64,000 nucleotides of DNA from Sediminibacillus halophilus (GTDB lineage: Bacteria; Bacillota; Bacilli; Bacillales; Amphibacillaceae). The stretch covers positions 124,001 to 188,000 of the forward strand of contig NZ_FNHF01000003.1 of NCBI RefSeq assembly GCF_900103695.1, given 5' to 3'. Positions 60,801 through 64,000 of this stretch are shown piece by piece (the stretch's first letter is position 1; each line of letters starts with the position of its first letter). The position numbers and the translations under genes are program-made. The notes beneath the pieces were generated by a model, which was not told where the DNA came from, did no database searches, and worked only from the letters and a program-made list of their open reading frames with translations.

Positions 60801-62980
60801 AGTTAGTAAAAGGTGAATTGGATGAGGAGTTTTCCTCATTTGGTAAAACAACTCCGGGAGGAACCATTGATTATCAGTTAAAGTTGACCAATTCAAGTGG
60901 TAAAAATATATCTAACTTGACATTAATCGATGTTTTGCCATCAGTCGATGACTTAGGTATTACAGATAATGTGGAACGAGGAAGTCAATTTACTCCTACG
61001 TTCAATGGAGCTATTCAGCTCCCAGATTCTTGGACGGATAGGGTGGAGGTCTTCTATAGTACCGTAGAGAACCCAAAACGGGATGATTTAACTAGGTATA
61101 CGGATTACCCTGAGACAACTGAACCTCTTAATAATCCACTAGGTGCACAAGAACCGAATTGGATGACTGCAAGTGAGGTGAACGATTGGTCAAATATTCA
61201 CTCATTCAAGATTCAATCCAAAGAGGATACGAAATGGTTGGTTGGTGAAGATATTACGATTGGTTTTTCCATGCAGGCACCTGATGCATCGGATGTGCCG
61301 AAATCCATCCTTGATGGTTCTGTCGATCCTACTTCAAGAGCAGCATGGAATTCCTTTGCTGTTGCAACTGATAAAGGGCAACCTGTAGAACCTTTTCGTG
61401 TTGGAGCTTACATGAACTACGATAATATGGTGGAACTCACAAAGAATGGCGAAAATGGCAAGGTCCTTTCTGGAGCTATATTCGATCTTCAAGATAGTGA
61501 AGGGAATGTAATTCAATCGGGGTTAACTACTGGTGGAGATGGAAAGATAGTCGTGGAGAGCTTATTTACAGGAGATTATCAGTTCGTGGAAACGAAGGCT
61601 CCGAAAGGCTATAAGCTAGATGAAACCCCGATTCCATTTACCATTGAGGTAGGGCAGTCAGAGGCCGTAACAGTAACTGCCGAAAACGAATTAATACCGG
61701 GCTCTGTAGAATTGACCAAGGTTGGAGAAGAAGGGGAGACTCTGGAAGGTGCTGAATTCAAACTATTGAATGAAAACGGAGAAGAGATTCAGAGTGAACT
61801 TACCACCGACGAAGAGGGGAAACTGGTTGTCGAGAATCTTAAACCAGGGAACTATCAATTCGTGGAAGTGAAAGCACCATTTGGTCATGAATTAGATGAA
61901 ACCCCGCTACCTTTTGAGATTGCGTTCAACCAACAAGAGCCAGTACAGGTGGAAAAAGAGAATGAACGTCAAACATCTGCCGTGGAATTGACCAAACAAG
62001 GAGAAGGCGGAGCCCCCCTTGAGGGAGTCACTTTTGAATTACAAGATCAGGAAGGAACGACTTTACAAGGAGGATTGACTACCGATGAGAACGGAAAGCT
62101 AATGGTACAAGGTCTTAAACCAGGAAGCTATCAGTTCGTGGAAACTGAGAGTATCGCTGGTTATGAGCTGAATGCAGCCCCGATTACGTTCGAAATCGAG
62201 TTAGGTCAGAAAGAGAAAACAACGGTAGAAGCTATTAACAAATTAACACCGGGCTCTGTAGAATTGACCAAAGTTGGAGAAGAAGGAGAGACTCTTGAAG
62301 GTGCTGAATTCAAACTATTGAATGAAGACGGAGAAGAAATTCAGAGTGGACTGACCACCAACGAAGAAGGGAAACTGGTTGTCGAGAATCTTAAACCAGG
62401 TAACTATCAATTCATAGAAACGAAAGCACCTTCCGGATATCAGCTAGATTCTTCTGCTGTACCATTTGAAGTTATGAAAAACCAGAAAGAAATAGCAACA
62501 GTAACCGTAAAAAACGAGAAAATAATGGGTAGTTTACAAATAATCAAGGTTGACGATCAAACAGACAAGACTCTTCAGGGTGCTGTATTTGAGGTGAGAG
62601 ATAGTGATAATAAAGTTCTATCCACTCTCAAGACAAACAATATGGGTATGGCTCGGTTAAACTTCCTAGTCCCTGGCCAATACACTTTAGTGGAAACGAA
62701 AGCACCTGAAGGGTACGAGCGATTAAAAGAACCGATCACCTTCACCATTGATAAAGAAAAATTAAGTGCGAAATTGGTTATCGAGAACGTTGCTATACCA
62801 GAAACGCCAAAAACACATGATGAATCACCGAAAACACCCGACACACCTGAAAAAGAACCGAAAACACTTCCCCAAACTGGAGAAGAATGGCTGAGAACCC
62901 TATTTCTATTAGGCTTGGTTTTAGTAGGAGTGGGAGGAGTTTTACTTATCGGCAGCCGTTATGAACGTGTTGAGGAATAG
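57869..62980 (+). CDS. Large LPXTG surface protein with SpaA-type repeats
   Basis: 1703 residues. Signal peptide MKRAFSTILIVIVMFSSYGS TALAA. Residues ~150-275 are a Glu/Lys/Asn/Gln/Ser low-complexity spacer. ~290-1180 hold several adhesin-like beta domains of the DUF11/isopeptide kind (VSVSKQ.., VYDIDRDLVFEKLDTPGGF, GKTTPGGTIDYQLKLTNSSG). ~1187-1640 are five SpaA/CNA_B units starting VELTK (last LQIIK) and carrying FVETKAP-type Glu, which form Lys-Asn/Asp isopeptide bonds. A Pro/Thr stalk, LPQTG at ~1667, a helix and a basic tail ERVEE follow. Sortase-anchored, probably an adhesin or pilin-like stalk. The class D sortase gene follows 10 bp later. Confidence 0.92.
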   Translation: MKRAFSTILIVIVMFSSYGSTALAAIQQSSQDPFQMEVVGKSSHDKTVVRFASKDKNTHRAEVKLPTKAKLNIQKSKEFTNEDIRLSYDKTSHKVTFEQKEEATLINSKIVLTNLKEGDNTILAQGYSNGEKLSSQKLTFSVAPPSSTPNNNIESESPNTELSDENQVNPSQDKPAQESNDAEGGITNKEGSEQSNEQKKEKQNSHDSSKEEQANTDTEEENNNNKQPREKEEASEQGGNKLGKSQSKEPTEETGLEGESKKEQTNKREINEEKETVKVSSLNNIGILSGNLNVDIDISPQYESVLAGKAAAYKLVFKTTGSLTQYTDAEVSIDLPITNFTSFTQDLEELKINGVTPTYDASSQRLNYNLGNIASGRTYETVLKINTENGVSPDGYGLDATATFMANEQMPVSDDATVDIEASKSASVSKQFLEVQDNDRNLVSPGAKTLWEIELNIPKKESGEMYLKEDSQIVMTDILPEGLSYDSMKSGPEPSQNGNQLSWTFETPTIEEQSNADKQIYSQKVQVWLTANQGTAGTTQTNQVETETTYIDDSTKRTVGEDSVTVVDSDQANGEFEGNYLAPVHLGPVDGVGNAASFDNKNPNPVVYDDALLGFEHGIAPLPESEAGDFEQYVTVYDIDRDLVFEKLDTPGGFRYKPTRDSPNGVPLNEDPRFNIVASVNGEEQTLVENAETDRTYTRGDFGLTETDEVDYIKYDFTYAPSGMLNIGRAKYYFSVKEGTTGEVVNTFNVYGIDGDGNAFNKHYDEDSRDSVAGPRSATIATKPEGQPPIATVGVKLLEQNNGEVTSGDNRMQVDLNNTNNSPLAMNEKLETVVLLPPGVTIKDQPNADYIDKDGKSSQATTSAAGGSYEVLSNNFNDSGRQLVRISWNDSILRPGSSLSAQLDINIPEDTPNNLIMDVYGFSGDEQLDVPDNDGDTTDTILETDAGDLNEDDVTDEPRLKSGNTYFMRGEYQIETEKLVKGELDEEFSSFGKTTPGGTIDYQLKLTNSSGKNISNLTLIDVLPSVDDLGITDNVERGSQFTPTFNGAIQLPDSWTDRVEVFYSTVENPKRDDLTRYTDYPETTEPLNNPLGAQEPNWMTASEVNDWSNIHSFKIQSKEDTKWLVGEDITIGFSMQAPDASDVPKSILDGSVDPTSRAAWNSFAVATDKGQPVEPFRVGAYMNYDNMVELTKNGENGKVLSGAIFDLQDSEGNVIQSGLTTGGDGKIVVESLFTGDYQFVETKAPKGYKLDETPIPFTIEVGQSEAVTVTAENELIPGSVELTKVGEEGETLEGAEFKLLNENGEEIQSELTTDEEGKLVVENLKPGNYQFVEVKAPFGHELDETPLPFEIAFNQQEPVQVEKENERQTSAVELTKQGEGGAPLEGVTFELQDQEGTTLQGGLTTDENGKLMVQGLKPGSYQFVETESIAGYELNAAPITFEIELGQKEKTTVEAINKLTPGSVELTKVGEEGETLEGAEFKLLNEDGEEIQSGLTTNEEGKLVVENLKPGNYQFIETKAPSGYQLDSSAVPFEVMKNQKEIATVTVKNEKIMGSLQIIKVDDQTDKTLQGAVFEVRDSDNKVLSTLKTNNMGMARLNFLVPGQYTLVETKAPEGYERLKEPITFTIDKEKLSAKLVIENVAIPETPKTHDESPKTPDTPEKEPKTLPQTGEEWLRTLFLLGLVLVGVGGVLLIGSRYERVEE
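61430..62800 (+). repeat. Five SpaA-domain repeats within the surface-protein gene
   Basis: Units are ~276 bp (92 codons). Units 2 and 4 are nearly identical over ~180 bp starting at 61697 and 62249 (552 bp = two units apart), implying recent duplication or gene conversion of a two-unit block. Units 1, 3 and 5 are more diverged. Confidence 0.85.
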
Positions 62981-62990
62981 ATAAGAAAGG

Positions 62991-63581
62991 ATGAGTTTGT
63001 TGAGAGGAATTAATAGAAAAACCGGAATAGTGTTGCTATTCATCGGACTCATTCTTTTATCCATTCCCTTGTATTATGAATGGAAAAACGGTCAAGAAGT
63101 AGCTGCGATGGAGAAGGCACTTACAATGGTTTCTGAGTCACAAGGAGAACCTGTAGAACTAGATTCGATAGAAAAATTAACCGTGCCTAAAGAACAATTA
63201 AATGATGTACTAGATTTGGAGATTCCTGCAATTGATTTAAAACAAAAAGTTCTTCCGAAAACTACAGAGGAAAATTTAAACGTAGCATTAACCCAAATTA
63301 AACAAGATCAAACGCTCGGTGAAGGGAATTTTACAATAGCAGGACATAGAGGTTATAGAAATGGCCGTTACTTCAGTAATTTGCCTGATGTACCGATTGG
63401 GGCAGATATAATTGTGTCTAATGGAGGACAGAAGTTTGTATATGAAGTTAAAAGTTTAAAAAAAATCAAACCAACCAATGTAGATATCCTGGAAGACGAC
63501 AAAGTGAATGACAAAATCACTTTGATTACTTGCACAACAGATGGAAAAAAACGTATTGCCGTCCAAGGTATTTTAAAATAG
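62991..63581 (+). CDS. srtD: Class D sortase
   Basis: 196 residues. N-terminal membrane helix (GIVLLFIGLILLSIPLYYEW), then a sortase barrel with catalytic His119 (AGHRGYRNGRYF), Cys181 (LITCTTDG) and Arg188. The GHRG and TCT spacing, short N terminus and single helix fit class D. The start is uncertain: ATG 62991 abuts AAAGG, and TTG at 62997 or 63000 has better spacing. The gene directly follows its only linked substrate, so it likely attaches that protein to peptidoglycan or links copies. Confidence 0.9.
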   Translation: MSLLRGINRKTGIVLLFIGLILLSIPLYYEWKNGQEVAAMEKALTMVSESQGEPVELDSIEKLTVPKEQLNDVLDLEIPAIDLKQKVLPKTTEENLNVALTQIKQDQTLGEGNFTIAGHRGYRNGRYFSNLPDVPIGADIIVSNGGQKFVYEVKSLKKIKPTNVDILEDDKVNDKITLITCTTDGKKRIAVQGILK

Positions 63582-63593
63582 CACTTAAAAAAG

Positions 63594-63630
63594 AGAAAAG
63601 AGAGGGTTTTCTCCCCTCTTTTCTTCTATT
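63594..63630 (+). terminator. Terminator of the surface-protein/sortase operon
   Basis: AGAAAAGAGAGGG (63594-63606) pairs with CCCCTCTTTTCT (63613-63624), one mismatch, loop TTTTCT, tail TCTATTTTATTC. Confidence 0.8.
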
Positions 63631-63764
63631 TTATTCAGATAGTTTAGGGAATAGTCCACCTTCGCTTATACACTAGATTATTACTTCAACCTCACTATAT
63701 ATGCTAGGTATCTGAAGAATCTGGAGTGTATTCAATAATCCTTCCAAGAGGTGAATCAACGAAT

Positions 63765-64000
63765 ATGGTAAATATATTAAATGAGGCAAGTGTGCAATGT
63801 ACGGATAGTACTTTAAAAGTATCAGAAATAATTACAAACTTCATTAAAGAACAAGGTTGTACAAAGGTATTCGGTATCCCTGGCAAAAGTATCATACCAC
63901 TTATTTTCTCTATAGATGATAAAGAAATGGATTTTGTCTTATCCCGGCATGAATGCGGTGCAGGTTTTATGGCTACTGGCTATGCCTTACAAAACAATAC
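63765..64000 (+). CDS. N terminus of a thiamine-diphosphate enzyme (acetolactate-synthase-like), cut by window end
   Basis: 78 residues visible from the ATG at 63765 (AGAGGTGA ten bases upstream). After ~15 residues the PYR-domain pattern begins: LKVSEIITNFIKEQGCTKVF, GIPGKSIIPLIFSI, MDFVLSRHECGAGFMATGYA LQN. The HE-x-x-A/G-FMA-x-GYA segment carries the Glu that activates ThDP. Acetolactate synthase, oxalyl-CoA decarboxylase-like and sulfoacetaldehyde acetyltransferase types share it. The rest of the gene is outside the window. Confidence 0.75.
   Translation, partial: MVNILNEASVQCTDSTLKVSEIITNFIKEQGCTKVFGIPGKSIIPLIFSIDDKEMDFVLSRHECGAGFMATGYALQNN

Noticed and set aside
1-64000. tRNA, rRNA, CRISPR arrays, T-box leaders and known riboswitches
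   Set aside because: No cloverleaf-like sequences, regularly spaced repeats, T-box TGGNACCGCG cores or familiar riboswitch cores were seen by eye. A covariance-model search would be needed to exclude them formally.

Overview
The window looks like chromosome of a low-GC Gram-positive rod in the Bacillaceae, possibly a salt- or soil-associated relative of Oceanobacillus, Virgibacillus or Halobacillus. The reasons are strong AGGAGG-type ribosome sites, frequent TTG/GTG starts, lipobox signal peptides, an LPXTG surface protein with a class D sortase, a BlaI/BlaR1 beta-lactamase locus, a textbook Bacillus-type Fur box and an ECF41 sigma factor with its TGTCACA-N16-CGTC promoter. No rRNA, tRNA or CRISPR array was seen. 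The genus is an inference.

Layout. 1-7.8 kb: leftward operon of small membrane proteins with a DJ-1/PfpI protein, an OmpR-type two-component system, a DUF421 protein and a ClC channel. The segment is bracketed by two decayed copies of a ~240 bp sequence (42-283 and 7575-7811). 7.8-12.7 kb: a very AT-rich island bounded by terminators. It holds a membrane-anchored PD-(D/E)XK-like nuclease, a divergent nucleotidyl-cyclase-like protein, a 126 bp duplicated control region and a winged-helix PD-(D/E)XK nuclease. This is the best candidate for an undescribed (probably anti-phage) system. 12.8-15.9 kb: ECF41 sigma factor co-transcribed with an FAD oxidoreductase from a perfect ECF41 promoter. 16-20.7 kb: gene wreckage, then a Fur-controlled siderophore ABC importer followed by a decayed ferredoxin-NADP reductase. 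20.7-25.5 kb: LysR/Old Yellow Enzyme divergent pair, RidA, integrase remnant, aldo/keto reductase. 25.7-28.7 kb: ECF sigma/anti-sigma pair with its own promoter, beside two small frameshifted genes. 28.8-39.1 kb: a carbohydrate regulon (GntR/LacI-type regulator, ABC importer, GH2, two GH43 enzymes) with candidate operators and a cre site, probably for arabinan/arabinoxylan oligosaccharides. 39.5-42.9 kb: lipoprotein, DUF2920 hydrolase, frameshifted DUF4396 protein. 43-47 kb: DrrAB-like ABC exporter with a two-component system. 47-50 kb: LysM-3D cell-wall protein with an apparent AUC start and hidden ribosome site, lipoprotein, tiny membrane proteins. 50.7-53.2 kb: DUF4212/VC_2705-type Na+/solute symporter. 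53.3-56.8 kb: collinear bla-blaR1-blaI. 57.9-63.6 kb: a 1703-residue SpaA-repeat LPXTG protein with its class D sortase. 63.8 kb to end: start of a ThDP enzyme.

Recurring theme: several genes are broken by a single-base shift (16.7, 26.6, 28.5 and 42.7 kb), mostly in short homopolymers, and others are heavily decayed (7.4, 16.3, 20.3 and 24.2 kb). The first group could be sequencing error or recent inactivation. The second is true decay, typical of accessory regions.
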